From Solea solea (taxonomy: Eukaryota > Chordata > Actinopteri > Pleuronectiformes > Soleidae): DNA of 64,000 bases. Below the pieces are notes generated by a model that ran no database searches, was not told the origin of the DNA, and was given only the letters and a program-made list of their open reading frames with translations. How positions within the stretch are numbered: the stretch's first letter is position 1; each line of letters begins with the position of its first letter. Both the position numbers and the translations under genes were made by a program. The stretch lies in contig NC_081154.1 of NCBI RefSeq assembly GCF_958295425.1, positions 17,359,364-17,423,363 on the forward strand. Reading direction: 5' to 3'. This document shows, piece after piece, positions 1 through 10,327 of this stretch.

Positions 1-1122
1 TCAACTTTGTAACCATTTCAATACTTATATTTGGGACAATGGAGGCCCTACCAGTCGCCAAAGTGTGGAAAAAGAATACTCAGTCATGTTTGACTGACAT
101 GTTCATTAGGACACCAGGGAACTATTTTAATGGGGGAATAGAATAGAATAGAAATACTTTATTCATCCCCAAGGGGAAATTGTTTTAACATAGCAGCAAT
201 ACAAACAAATATTAAAAACAAAAAATGTAAAATGTGCAACAGTGAGAAAAAAAGTGCAATAATAAAGGAGTGGCATAATAGGGAAATAGGGTATAAAATA
301 GGGTATAATATGTCCACTTTAATCATTCAAAGATATTTTATTTTATTTTTGGTTTGCAATGATCAGAATTTTGTGTGCGCACCCCCTTTTGCGTTTGCTC
401 TCCCTCACTTTGCGATTCTGGCAAATCTGAGTTTTAGAACGACAGCTCAAATCATTGTAAATAATCTGACAAACGTTAGATACTTACAATTATTTCGTCA
501 GATGTTGCCGGCAAAACTTGGGGAACGAGTTCCAGACGAAATTGTAAGTAGTTATGTCACCTAGTCTGTCGACAAAAAGGAAATTCACCTTAAGACACAT
601 ATTTTTAAGTGATGAATAATATGGCTGTATATTATAATTATAATAATCATCCTATCCAATCATTTTATTTTAGTATATTTTATTTATCTGTCTGTTAACG
701 TCTGTGTGAAAGGACATTGCGGTGATTTCAGACTGGCGTGAGATTTGATCGTACACTTCGCCAATGTCATACAACCACTTTTTTGATGTATGCACGTTTG
801 CAAAATCTGACTCATCGTCCATTTTTCTATCACAGGTTATAGACTTTGATTTTCAACAGTGTTGTTTTTGGTAGCCATTCCAGATTTATTCTTAGTCTTT
901 TGGACTAAAATGATTATTAGTTTTAGTCAAATTTTAGTAATTTCTATATGTGATAGTTTTAGTCGACGAGTTTTAACGGGGGGAACGGCCCACGTAAATC
1001 AGGTGCTCAAAAGAGGTGCACAATGAGATATTGCAGTTATTGTGACTGCTCTACAGTAGAAGGTCCTAGACCCAGACTTGAAATTTAAGCAATAGTGATG
1101 TGATGTGATTTTCCTCTTGTAG
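1..1122 (+). other. rexo4: Intron of rexo4-like gene (partial, open at left edge)
   Basis: This stretch precedes the acceptor of the first recognisable exon (TTTTCCTCTTGTAG ending at 1,122) and is taken to be intronic because the exon to its right is in the middle of the nuclease domain. I found no earlier REXO4 exon in it, so those must lie left of the window. It is AT-rich and contains a LINE tail near 136-184. The 110-codon open frame at 232-564 resembles nothing I know. Confidence 0.6.
131..200 (-). repeat. 3' tail of a fish LINE (Rex/L2-type), reverse orientation
   Basis: Read on the minus strand this segment is an AATTTCCCCTTGGGGATGAA block followed by AAAGTATT and then a (TATTC)n pentamer run. 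This is the characteristic short 3' end of non-LTR elements in fish genomes. Only the tail is present, as expected for a strongly 5'-truncated copy. Family assignment is by recognition of the tail alone. Confidence 0.55.
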
Positions 1123-1197
1123 AGTGGCCGGCCCTCATTGAAAGTCCTCTGCAAAGAAGTCCTTAACGTGAAGGTCCAGCAGGGCGAACATTCATCT
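1123..1197 (+). CDS. rexo4: REXO4-like RNA exonuclease, penultimate coding exon
   Basis: This 75 bp exon is bounded by a pyrimidine-rich acceptor ending TGTAG and a GTAAGT donor at 1,198. It encodes 25 in-frame residues starting SGRPSLKVLCKEVLNVKVQQ and ending GEHSS. The GRPSL and VQQ-EH strings match the C-terminal part of vertebrate REXO4, a nuclear DEDDh-family 3'-5' exonuclease related to yeast Rex4 (rRNA processing). The His of the C-terminal DEDDh motif (H-x4-D) is encoded at 1,189-1,191. The matching Asp is in the next exon, so the 108 bp intron splits the catalytic motif at phase 0. Earlier exons are outside the window. Family identity is secure; the orthology call rests on sequence resemblance only. 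Confidence 0.83.
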
Positions 1198-1305
1198 GTA
1201 AGTCAAATAAAGCACCACACCTGTATTTATTTATTTATTTATTTATTAAATATAAAACCATCATCTGTGTGTGATCTTGCTCCTCTTTCAAACACTGTTG
1301 TCCAG

Positions 1306-1446
1306 GTCCAAGACGCACAGGCCACCATGAGGCTCTACACAATGGTGAAAAAGCAGTGGGAAGCAGAGATTAAAGCCAGTCACAACAACAAAGACTCGGA
1401 CCAGAAAAGTGAAAAGAGGAAACCCAAGTTGCCCAAGAGCAGATGA
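1306..1446 (+). CDS. rexo4: REXO4-like RNA exonuclease, last coding exon
   Basis: The exon begins after acceptor TTGTCCAG and continues the frame of the preceding exon with VQDAQATMRLYTMVKKQWEA, then ends at TGA 1,444-1,446. The Asp of VQDA (1,312-1,314) completes the H-x4-D catalytic pair of the DEDDh exonuclease fold. The MRLY-MVKK-W helix is the signature end of REXO4 proteins. After it comes a short lysine/arginine-rich tail ending KRKPKLPKSR, plausibly a nuclear or nucleolar targeting segment (inference). The preceding intron (1,198-1,305) is 108 bp and carries a short (TTTA)n run. The gene is transcribed in the same direction as the potassium-channel gene further right. Confidence 0.85.
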   Translation, partial: VQDAQATMRLYTMVKKQWEAEIKASHNNKDSDQKSEKRKPKLPKSR

Positions 1447-3591
1447 TCTCATTATATCCTGAGGAAAACTGAGGAAGATGATCAGACTTTATTTTTTGAA
1501 AGACAAAAATATGAACGACGTCACAGGCTCCTGCTGTGGAAAACTTACACAGGAAACTTTCCCTTTAAGATCTTTTCTCTTTCTCCCGTAAACATGGCAT
1601 CATTTCAAGAAATGCCTTCATCCCCACAAAACCACTGGAAACGCTGTAGTACATGTGCCACACCTGTACATGGCGCTGTGATGCCGTCACAGAAGTGCAC
1701 CACAAACAGAGAAGAAGATGCAGAGCACGCAGATAAAGCTTGCACATCGTGGACAAACAGCAGAAGAAGACAACGAGAAAGATGGCAACAGCAAAGTACA
1801 GTAGGGAAATGTTGTATTTGAAGACTTGTTTTTCTTTTCTTTGTTTTTTTTTCATTGTTCATATCTTTGATTTGGAATAACTTGATTTGCCTGGTTGTTT
1901 GTTATTCGTCTGTAGCTATATTACGTTTCTCACCCATTAATCATTTTACCAGTTTGATTTGTCTGTTTTGTTCAGTGGCGGGTCATCAATAGGAGGCACC
2001 TGTCCCACATGAAGAAGAATCACAGACCTCCAATGACTTTAAAAACATTTTAATGAATGTATATTTTTGTCACCTAGTGTGGTAAATGTGACATAATAGT
2101 GAGTAAAAGGACTAATTTGCACCAGAGCTGTAGATTTAAAATTCTGAGAGGTTACACATTTAATATGGGATTCCAGAATGACTGCCACTACACAAACTCT
2201 GCTACTTATTCCTTTACTAGCACCTCTGTCGTATTTATTTCACAGTGAATCAGACGTACACAAAGTGCTGTGTAGGTAGTAATTGTGCCTGTGTTGCTAA
2301 GCTGTTTGTGGGCCCAAAATCCCATGTAGTGTGTGTGTGGTAATTAACTTTTGTTGGACAAACTAATCCCGAGTCTGCCACAGTTAGTAAACACAAACTT
2401 CATAGTAGGTTTTCCATGGATTTAACGTGCATAACGTGCAATAACGGTTAACGTAGCAGTGTTTGTGCGGTGGCCGCTATGATGGTTTGGCGAGGTTGTG
2501 GCGAGTTGGAACACACAATAATGTCAGTGTGTCTCATACACTATGACCAATATCTCACCTCTGGCCACTAACGGGACTTTGGAGTTTGTTTATTACCGAA
2601 ATGCATCACGTCTGTTGAATCACACGCTGATTTTCCTGGATTCCTGTAACGTTGCCATCAATGAACAAGATTCTTCTGCCTGATCCAACAACCCACACCT
2701 GAGAGCTGCAGCAGCGACACTGTCTTCTTTATGTGATGGTTCAAGGTGAAAATACACCTGATAAATAAGGACTTTATGGGCTGTGGACGTATTAGGCTTT
2801 TTCACCTCGCAGGAGAACTAATCCCTGGGCTCTCGGTCAGATGTCGATCACATTCTGCAGACATCAGACTGATGACACCTTCTTCTTTTTATTCTAAGAC
2901 AAACACACAAGGTGAAGGAGCCAGTTTTCAGTGTTAATCATTCATTTAATAAAGTTCTGAATACAATCTGACCCAGGCCAGTCATTTTTCGTGAGTATTG
3001 GTGTTGTGCCAGCAGTGTCGGCGTTTCCCAGGTTTGCTGAAATGAAGCAGACGCTCTTGATCTGCAGCGTCCAGGCTCTATTTCAGATGCTGCGTTAAAA
3101 GAAAGCAGAGACGCAGACCTCCGTGTAGATCTCAGTGTAGTGTAGTGTACTGACTCATCTGCTGATACAACAGTGTGTTATTAAGGTACATACAGAGAGT
3201 TCCTGGATTTCCCACAGGTTCACAGTGAAACTACTCTGTGTGTGTGTGTGTAATGTTCCCTGTGACAATTATGTGTCTACAAGCAAGAGTAAAGAAAGAA
3301 GAGAGTCCTGGGATTTGGACTCAAAGAAGGAGGTTGATGATGATAATAATAATCATAACTGAAACATTTTTGTTCATACTTGTTGAAATCCTCTTCACAT
3401 CCTGCTCTTCTTCTTTCAGCTTCTCCCTCTAGGGGTCGCCACAGTGGATCATCTGCCTCCACCTGTCCTATCCCTTGTGTCTTCTTCTGTTACACCAGCT
3501 GTCCTCATGTCCTCTTTCACAACGTACATGAATCTTCTCTGTGGTCTTCCAGCCTGGCAGCTTCGTCTGTAACATCCTTTGTCCATCCAAG
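1447..3591 (+). other. rexo4 3' UTR and downstream intergenic DNA
   Basis: No coding gene is supported here. The region starts as the 3' untranslated part of rexo4. The clearest poly(A) signal I see is AATAAA at 2,948-2,953, about 1.5 kb after the stop, so the UTR is either long or uses a variant signal earlier. A short TG run lies near 3,237-3,251. Overlapping open frames on both strands at 1,565-1,862 have no recognisable domain. Confidence 0.5.
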
Positions 3592-3666
3592 CTCCTGCAG
3601 CTCCTGCAGCTCCTGTAGCTCCTGCAGATCCTGCACCTCCTGCAGCTCATGCAGATCCTACAGCTC
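3592..3666. repeat. 9-bp minisatellite (CTCCTGCAG)n
   Basis: About eight tandem copies of the nonamer CTCCTGCAG with scattered substitutions (CTCCTGTAG, ATCCTGCAC, CTCATGCAG). The period is a multiple of three, so open frames on both strands read through it as Ser/Cys/Arg-rich peptides. These are not evidence for a gene. Confidence 0.85.
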
Positions 3667-3824
3667 TTGGCCTATGTCTTCACAACAAGCAGCATATGAC
3701 AGACGTACACTGCTGAAGTAGAGACAAAAGCCAGACGACAGTGAGCAAGTCATTGTGAAGCGGCAGAGAAAGTGCAGCCAAAACTCACTGCTCCATTTTG
3801 GCTCTGTCACACATAGTATCTACT

Positions 3825-3895
3825 CTTGGAACCTCGCCAGAGCAGGTACTAAACAAAGTACCTGGTAGCAGGTTACTATGCTAGTGGAAACACGC
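3825..3895. repeat. Dispersed repeat fragment, second copy at 50,752-50,830
   Basis: The segment around CCAGAGCAGGTACTA and GTACCTGGTA recurs at 50,752-50,830 with a few substitutions. Both copies contain near-palindromic GTACT...AGTACC cores followed by TGGAAACAC. This suggests a short non-autonomous DNA-transposon relic, but no termini or target duplication are clear. Confidence 0.45.
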
Positions 3896-5032
3896 CACTA
3901 CAGACCTGAGCTTTAAGCTGCTTCCGTCTATAGAGAAGCTTCTATCAGGAGGAGAACCTGGAGGAGTCAGTTGTGCTGAGCTCAGAGACTGAGCTCCAGT
4001 AAATGTGATAAATAATGAAAGATGGTCAAAGGCTTTTAAGGAGAGCAGCTTAACAACAACTCAGTCTGAGCACACGAGGACAAGAAACGGACAAGAGGAG
4101 ACAAATGTCCGGCGCTTCTTTGTTTTGTGTGATTCCTTCTAAATACTATTATAATATTTCTATTAAAAAGAAAATAAATATATTTAATATCGTAATATTT
4201 TCTCAGACATGCACCGCGGCAAATCTCTCTGTTGTTGGGAAATTTAGCACAAATAACAAATGAATTACAAATAAGAAATGTACAGAAGTGCTTCCACTAC
4301 ATACAGTATGTACCAGTATGTTGACAAAGATACAAATCTATGACCTTTTACAATAGAGTTCATTTGCTTTGTTTACTCGGTCTATGCTTCATTTGTCATT
4401 TCATTTCAGTTCATGTTCTGGAGATCTCATCACATGTTACATGCACTGTGGCCTTTGCGTCATATAATAAACTTCTTCTCAGGGTTCCCATCAAGAATGG
4501 GGCCGGCACTGGAATCCTGTATGTGGTTTCATTAACCTACATAAGTTCTAATACCAGACATACTGACCCATAAAGACACACACAGATGATCATGGACACA
4601 GCGTAAACATAGTACATACACAAACATAGTATCTTGAGTAATATATGTAAACTAGGACAAGAAAACAAAAGCAGGACACGAGAGAGGATTTTTACTCAAG
4701 GGTTTAAACAACATCATGGACATAAAACAATTATGAAATAAGGATTTGCTGCTGGATGTGAATGAATGAATGAAATGAATGAGTTTGTAACAACCAAAAA
4801 TACCTTCCTACACAAATCAAATGTGTTCTTTAATTGATTCATAAGGATTGTATTTTTTAATGTTATCATTACTCAGTGACACATCAGTGCTCATCATGTT
4901 CACAAGTGTTTTTGGGCAAGTTACAGGCATCAACAGACATGGACACCATTGAAGAGGTTATTTCATTGTGCTTGATCCAAAATAGACAGAAATGCAAGAC
5001 TACTGAAGGTAATGTCCCCATGTCATTACCTT
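3896..5032. other. Intergenic, no feature recognised
   Basis: AT-rich DNA without a supported gene. A short tandem (GAAT)n-like run lies near 4,760-4,782. The open frame at 4,340-4,573 has no recognisable domain. Confidence 0.5.
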
Positions 5033-5802
5033 CAATCTTGCAGAGATAGACTTCCAGTGGTATTGCTCTATTTCGTCCATCATTGTAAGCTGTCCCAGTT
5101 GTCCCAGTTGTCCTGGGCTGTCCCAGGCTTGGACTTCACTGAGTTTCTGTGTGACCTGTGAACACAAGACACAGCGAGGGATGAGGGCGGACACCGTTTT
5201 CCACATGGTGATGGGCAGCGTCAATACAAACGACTGAACCAGCAGTTTCTCACGATCACCTCTCAAGGTCAGCGGTCCTCTCTGTCATCCTGCAACACAG
5301 TCCTGGGGAGACACCGACTGTGTATACAGCCACAGACGTACAAGCACAGTGTATCTGTGTAACAGTGTAAACATTAGAGGTTTTAAATTGTTATTAAATA
5401 ATCGCCATTGAACACTATTTTATTCTATTGCCTGATTATTTCTTATTTACATTTTCATTTTTTCTCTTCTGACTTTGATAAATTAAAATTATAATTCATT
5501 CAGTGTGTAAAATCAAGCAATAGTTAATAGTGAAGTTGAATTGAAGTTGTCTTCCCTCTCTCTCTTACCCTTTCATGCTTCACCGTCCTGTCCAATAATA
5601 ATATTATTTTGTTCTTTTTTGAAAGTTTGGTTCGTCCGCTCTGGGCTATTGTAAAAAGATGGTGGTCCATCGACCCCTGCTCCCGATATAAATATAAAAG
5701 GCTCATTCTGAGTGAATGAAAATCAGCAATTCATATAATCAAGTGACTGTGAACATACACAATTAAGTAGTTAAGTGGTGTCCAATAAATCATTTGAATG
5801 GA
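5033..5802 (+). repeat. Repeat unit A, copy 1 (unoccupied hAT target)
   Basis: This segment, from CAATCTTGCAGAGATAGACT to TCATTTGAATGGA, is repeated at 6,416-8,403 (where a hAT element interrupts it). It holds a TATA-like TATAAATATAAAAG at 5,687-5,700 and AATAAA at 5,784-5,789, spaced like the promoter and poly(A) signal of an LTR. Copies A1 and A2 flank unit B, giving an A-B-A order like LTR-internal-LTR. I do not see clean TG...CA ends or a target duplication, so the family is unassigned. Position 5,588-5,620 is the empty version of the hAT insertion site. Confidence 0.6.
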
Positions 5803-5829
5803 TTTTAAGCACTTTTGTATGTCACTTTG

Positions 5830-6414
5830 TTTTTATCACGTAAACAAAGTCCAGTGTCCACATGTGAACGTCATTTACAGGACATTGTGTTTTTGTTTTA
5901 TTTGTCCTCTGTCAGTGTCTGAGAATGTTCTGTTGACGACACAGTGTCTCCTCGGCTCTGCTGCTCTACTGTGTGTCTTTATGAATGAGCTGCACTGTGC
6001 TGCCTTCAGCAGAATAATGCTCACTGTTCACTACAAAGCTGAACATTTAGTATTCATGCTGGCTGATGAAGAAACACTTTCTGTGGAAGACTTCCTGCCC
6101 ATATGTGCTGCTCTCCACAGTGACCGACTATCAAGCAGATGTTGATGATGAACTACACTTGTCCACCGACTGTTGCTCGAGTCTTAAAACGTCTTCAGTC
6201 TGAGACAAAAACAAATGAGTGGTCACTAAAGACTGCTGTAGTGTGCTGAGACACACAGAGAGTTGTGTGGAGCTGATAGACTAAAGGTCATACTCCACAG
6301 AACTGGGAATGAAATGTTCTCATTCCCTTTGGGGACTTCCCAGGAATTCTGCACTTGAGTTTCTGGTGAAGTAACTTTGTTCTTGTCACTTTGAGAAAAA
6401 CAACACATTTCTCC
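5830..6414 (+). repeat. Repeat unit B, copy 1
   Basis: This unit is repeated in part at 10,037-10,327 and at 11,282-11,825. It begins near TTTTTATCACGTAAACAAAG and ends at AAAACAACACATTTCTC. An open frame of about 100 codons (within 5,798-6,145) is also open in the second copy but has a stop in the third. No known protein family is recognised. It lies between the two A units. Confidence 0.55.
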
Positions 6415-6876
6415 ACAATCTTGCAGAGATAGACTTACTCTATACTGCCCCCCCATGACTGCCAGTGGTATTGCTTCATTACGTCCATCATTGTAAGCTG
6501 TCCCAGTTGTCCCAGGCTTGGACTTCACTGAGTTTCTGTGTGACCTGTGAACACAAGACACAGCCAGGTGGCGGCGGACACCGTTTTCCACATGGTGATG
6601 GGCAGCGTCAATACAAACGACTGAACCAGCAGTTTCTCACGATCACCTCTCAAGGTCAGCGGTCCTCTCTGTCATCCTGCAACACAGTCCTGTGGAGACA
6701 CCGACTGTGTATACAGCCACAGACGTACAAGCAGATACACTGTTTCACTCTATTAGAGGTTTTTAAATTGTTATTTAACAATCGCCATTGAACACTATTT
6801 TATTCAATTGCCTGATTATTTCTTATTCAGATTTACATTTTTACTTTCGTGCTCCACTGTCCTGTCCAATAATAAT

Positions 6877-8200
6877 TAGAGCTGGGCATAGATTAATTTT
6901 TTTAATCTAGATTAATCTCACTGCAATCTTGGAGTTAATCTAGATTAATCTAGATTAAAATGGCTCATTTGAATTCTGATGAAGGCATTCAAAATATGTG
7001 TGCGCTACTTAAATAATGACCAGAAGTAAGTCCTTGAGAACGGGTTTCTCAGGCCAGCTGGTCCATTAGACCAGAAGCCCATCTCCTGTTTGGAAAATGC
7101 ATCAAAAACTGCTTGATAAAGTTATTGGTAATGAAATATGAAATAATGTTCAGTAAAATGTATGTGTTTATGTAATTGTTTATTCAGATAAACACAAAAT
7201 AACCAGTAGGCAATTTAACCAGTACAGGCAATTTGAACAACCCCCATTTCTGGGATAATATGACATTAATTGAACAACTGTAGGCCTACATGAGAGGTTA
7301 CATAACGTAACGTTACCTAGGGCGAAAGAGTGAAGCTCCCAGCTGGCATCGATGAGGTGTACAGTAACACCAAGGTAGTTTTCATTGTTAACAGACGACC
7401 AATGATCCCCAGTCAGTGCCACACAAGTTGCCCCAGCCAACTTCTCCTCTTTCGCCGCTTTCTGTGCGGCGTGCTGTTCATTGATTCTCCGTACGATGGT
7501 TCGCCTCGCAGGAAGTTTATAAGATGGGTCACCTGTGGCCGCCTGGAGAAGAAGCTCCAGCCCCTCATCTTCAACCACACTGATAGGCCGGCAGTTGAGG
7601 GCAATCCACTGAGCTAAGAGGCCCGTTAGTTTAGCTGACAGAGCTGTGCTGACGGGCTTGCCTCGGTTGCATTCAAACATTGTAGTCTGACGAACACGAC
7701 TTTTCTCGGCTTCAGTGCTTGCTCCGGCACCTTTCACATCAGCAAAGGGATGCTTTGCGTTTAGGTGGTACTTCAGACTTGACGAACTTCTACAGTAAAC
7801 TAACTCGGCGTTGCACAAAGTGCATACAACCCTAGTTTTATCGAGGTTTCCATTGGGAAGCTTCTTGAAAATAAATTTCCCCTGAAGCAACCCGGCGGGC
7901 TTCGCAGCAGCGTCCATGTCAGCTGACGTTTGATGCACACGGTTCGGACTCACGCGGCACGCCCCAGCCCCCACAGCGTAATTCGGCCAGGTATACATCC
8001 GCGCTCAGCCAGGTCAGAGCCTTCTGGGCCAGGTATACATCCGCGCTAACATATCAAAGTGAAATTCATAGCTTGCTCACTATGTGGACCCAGGTCCCAG
8101 ACCCAACTTTGAGAATAGATTAACGGCGATAATTTTCTTATCGCGCGATAAGAGTCTCGCGTTAACGCAGCACGTTAACGCCGTTAACGGCCCAGCACTA
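6877..8200 (-). mobile_element. Internally deleted hAT DNA transposon with BED-type transposase fragment
   Basis: The element starts TAGAGCTGGGCATAG and ends, read from the other strand, TAGTGCTGGGCCGTT. These are imperfect terminal inverted repeats of hAT type. It is flanked by 8 bp direct duplications ATAATAAT (6,869-6,876 and 8,201-8,208). The sister repeat at 5,588-5,620 carries the same sequence with a single ATAATAAT and no element, so the boundaries are certain. Subterminal DNA at 6,895-6,960 is a cluster of TTAATCTAGATTAA palindromes. The right side carries a 21 bp direct repeat (7,985-8,005 and 8,027-8,047). At 1.3 kb it is far shorter than an autonomous hAT and encodes only the front of a transposase. 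Confidence 0.88.
7180..7917 (-). pseudogene. hAT transposase, N-terminal fragment (BED zinc finger plus start of catalytic domain)
   Basis: The frame opens at 7,998, but the first Met with a normal N-terminus (MDAAAKPAGLLQ) is at 7,917, giving about 245 residues. Residues 30-56 form a BED-type zinc finger with C32, C35, H51 and H56. About residue 168 the string LTGDHWSS-NNENYLGVTVHL matches the beginning of the hAT catalytic core, where the D is the first acidic catalytic residue. The frame then leaves the family within ~25 residues and ends, so the rest of the core and the C-terminal dimerisation region are missing. This is an internal deletion, and the product could not be an active transposase. 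A DNA-binding competitor is conceivable but speculative. Confidence 0.8.
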
Positions 8201-8403
8201 ATAATAATATTATTTTGTTCTTTTGTAAGTTTAGTTTGTCCGCTCTGGGCTATCGTAAAAAAGATGGTGGTTCCATCGACCCCTCGATATAAATATAAAA
8301 GGCTCATTCTGAGTGAATGAAAATCAGCAATTCATATAATCAAGTGACTGTGAACATACAAAATTAAGTAGTTAAGTGGTGTCCAATAAATCATTTGAAT
8401 GGA

Positions 8404-9543
8404 AGCGTTACTGGTGAAGTTACTGCGTTACTGGTGAAGAGTAAATGAAGATGGCACACACAAAAAAAGAAAATAATTCAGCTTTGCCTGAAAAAACAAA
8501 CAAATTAAAGATGAATATCTCTCTGGAATGATGGAGAATCAGCTCTAAACTCACTCAAATCTAAGTGCAACCTGTGAACATCATCTCTGCAAAGTTTAAC
8601 TTTGATCAAGTGAAGCAGAACAAAATTAGAGAGATTTTAGTTGGCATTTGGCACATTTTGGAAACATCTGTGCCATTTGTATTTAAACCATGTATTAAAC
8701 CACTTTCTTCACTTTTATATAACTATTAATGTTCAATAAAACAATGTATGTCCTTGTTTCAAAGTTCCTACAGAATTTAATATGGTTTCCATTCCAAAAA
8801 CAAACACCAGATGGGTCTATTGAGACTTGTTTCTCTTTGCTGGCCTGTATCTCAGCGAGGGAGTGGTCTACATGAATGGACGACATCTCATTGGCTTCCT
8901 TACAGCCAATAGAAGAACGCTGTCGTCTCCGAATTTTGATTGACAGCTTTGTTAGCCATTGAGAAGCAACAGAGCGAGCGGATGTGACTGCTGCCTTAGT
9001 ATCCCTAGGGTAATGCTTCTCAAAACGTGTTCTCACCCGGAAGGTTTTGAATGTAACACAGGAAGTCATTCTAACCGGAGAGCGCTTTGTTTGCGGTGAA
9101 ATATTTTTCACGGAGAAACATCAAAGGTAAGAGCAATTTTACACTTTCTGTTGTCTGTATTCTTTGGCTTTCATCTCCGTAATGCTTCGTCGTACGCTGC
9201 TTTGGCGTACACCGTTGGAAACAGCAGAGTCTCAGCTTGTTTCATGTGTGTTTTGGACAAAATGGCAGAGCGTTAGCTCCAGAAATGCGCAATACATTCA
9301 TTTAGGTGTTATTTGAGCTGTGTTTGTCACATTTAAAACAGACTTCAAAAACAGTTTAATTTAATGCCCAGCTTCAAAATATTCTCTCAAAATTCACTTT
9401 TTTCGCCATCCTCATCCAAAATAGTGCTGCGCAGAGTCAGGGTTCCCCAATTGGGGGACCTTTGTGTTTAAAGGAAGCAATTTTAAGCAACAGTCACTGT
9501 TAGCATAAACCATAGAAAGACCCATATTGGTGGACCTTGAGAG
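8404..9543. other. Intergenic, no feature recognised
   Basis: No gene is supported. A 138-codon minus-strand frame (8,695-9,111) has no recognisable domain. Just beyond it AACATCAAAG followed by GTAAGAGC looks like a splice donor on the plus strand, but nothing else supports an exon. Confidence 0.4.
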
Positions 9544-10036
9544 TAGAGTTCTCAGCGGGTTGGGCCGGCCCGACAAACCCGACCAGTTCAGCCCGAAAAA
9601 ATATGCAAATGGTCCAGGTCGGACCGGGCCTTGGGCTTCCTTTTTTCCGCTCTCATAAAACACATTTCTTGCAGGTTGTAAATGATATGTTGTTTGTTGT
9701 GAATCATCGCTGTTCACGTGTGGTGAAGAGTAAATCTGGAGAGGGACAGACCCTGACGCTGCTGTGTGCGTAAACCAGCCGACACTTTGGGCTTGTTAGT
9801 GCCTTTTTAAGATGCTGAGCGTGAACTGGAGGGGGACAAATATCCCACTCTGCATCTTGTGCTGCTATGGGCAGAACCACTCAGGGGTGTGGGGTGGTCG
9901 TTCGTGCCGGGTCTGGTTCGGGCAGACAATTCATGCCGGTGTGTCGGGCCGGGTCAGGTTCGGGCTTGGGCTTAAATTCAAATAAAGACCCGTGAGCCAG
10001 GTCAGGTTGTTATTTTCAGGTCGGTTGAGAACTCTA
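9544..10036. mobile_element. Probable non-autonomous hAT-like element
   Basis: The left end TAGAGTTCTCAGC is matched in inverted orientation by the right end GGTTGAGAACTCTA, giving an 11 bp terminal inverted repeat TAGAGTTCTCA. The interior is unusually G+C-rich for this region and repeats GGGTCGGG-like strings near both ends, a common subterminal pattern of fish hAT MITEs. No matching 8 bp target duplication is visible (CTTGAGAG on the left, TTTCATTT on the right). The flanks may therefore have been rearranged, or the call may be wrong. Confidence 0.45.
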
Positions 10037-10327
10037 TTTCATTTTTATCACGTAAACAAAGTTCAGTGTCCACATGTTAACGTCATTTACAGGACATTGT
10101 GTTTTTGTTTTATTTGTCCTCCTTTTATTTGTGGACATTCTGAGAATGTTCCGTTGACGACACAGTGTCTCCTCGGCTCTGCTGCTCTACTGTATGTCTT
10201 TATGAATGAGCTGCACTGTGCTGCCTTTAGCAGAATAATGCTCACTGTTCACTACAAAGCTGAACATTTAGTATTCATGCTGGCTGATGAAGAAACACTT
10301 TCTGTAGAAGACTTCCTGCCCATATGT
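10037..10327 (+). repeat. Repeat unit B, copy 2 (5' part)
   Basis: Matches 5,830-6,110 closely and stops abruptly at CTTCCTGCCCATATGT, where an unrelated ~0.95 kb block begins. The ~100-codon open frame shared with copy 1 is still open here. Confidence 0.6.

Larger units (their letters stand above)
6416..8403 (+). repeat. Repeat unit A, copy 2, interrupted by a hAT element
   Basis: Second copy of unit A. Removing the hAT element (6,877-8,200) and one copy of its 8 bp target duplication leaves about 0.65 kb that aligns with 5,033-5,802. Copy 1 has a local CAGTTGTCC repetition that copy 2 lacks, and copy 2 has a short insertion after AGATAGACTT. The A-B-A order is discussed under copy 1. Confidence 0.6.

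Noticed and set aside
3380..3721. Cys/Ser-rich secreted-like open frame
   Set aside because: The Cys/Ser periodicity comes from the 9 bp minisatellite at 3,592-3,666.
8695..9111. 138-codon minus-strand open frame
   Set aside because: No recognisable domain, no second copy to compare, and no supporting signals.
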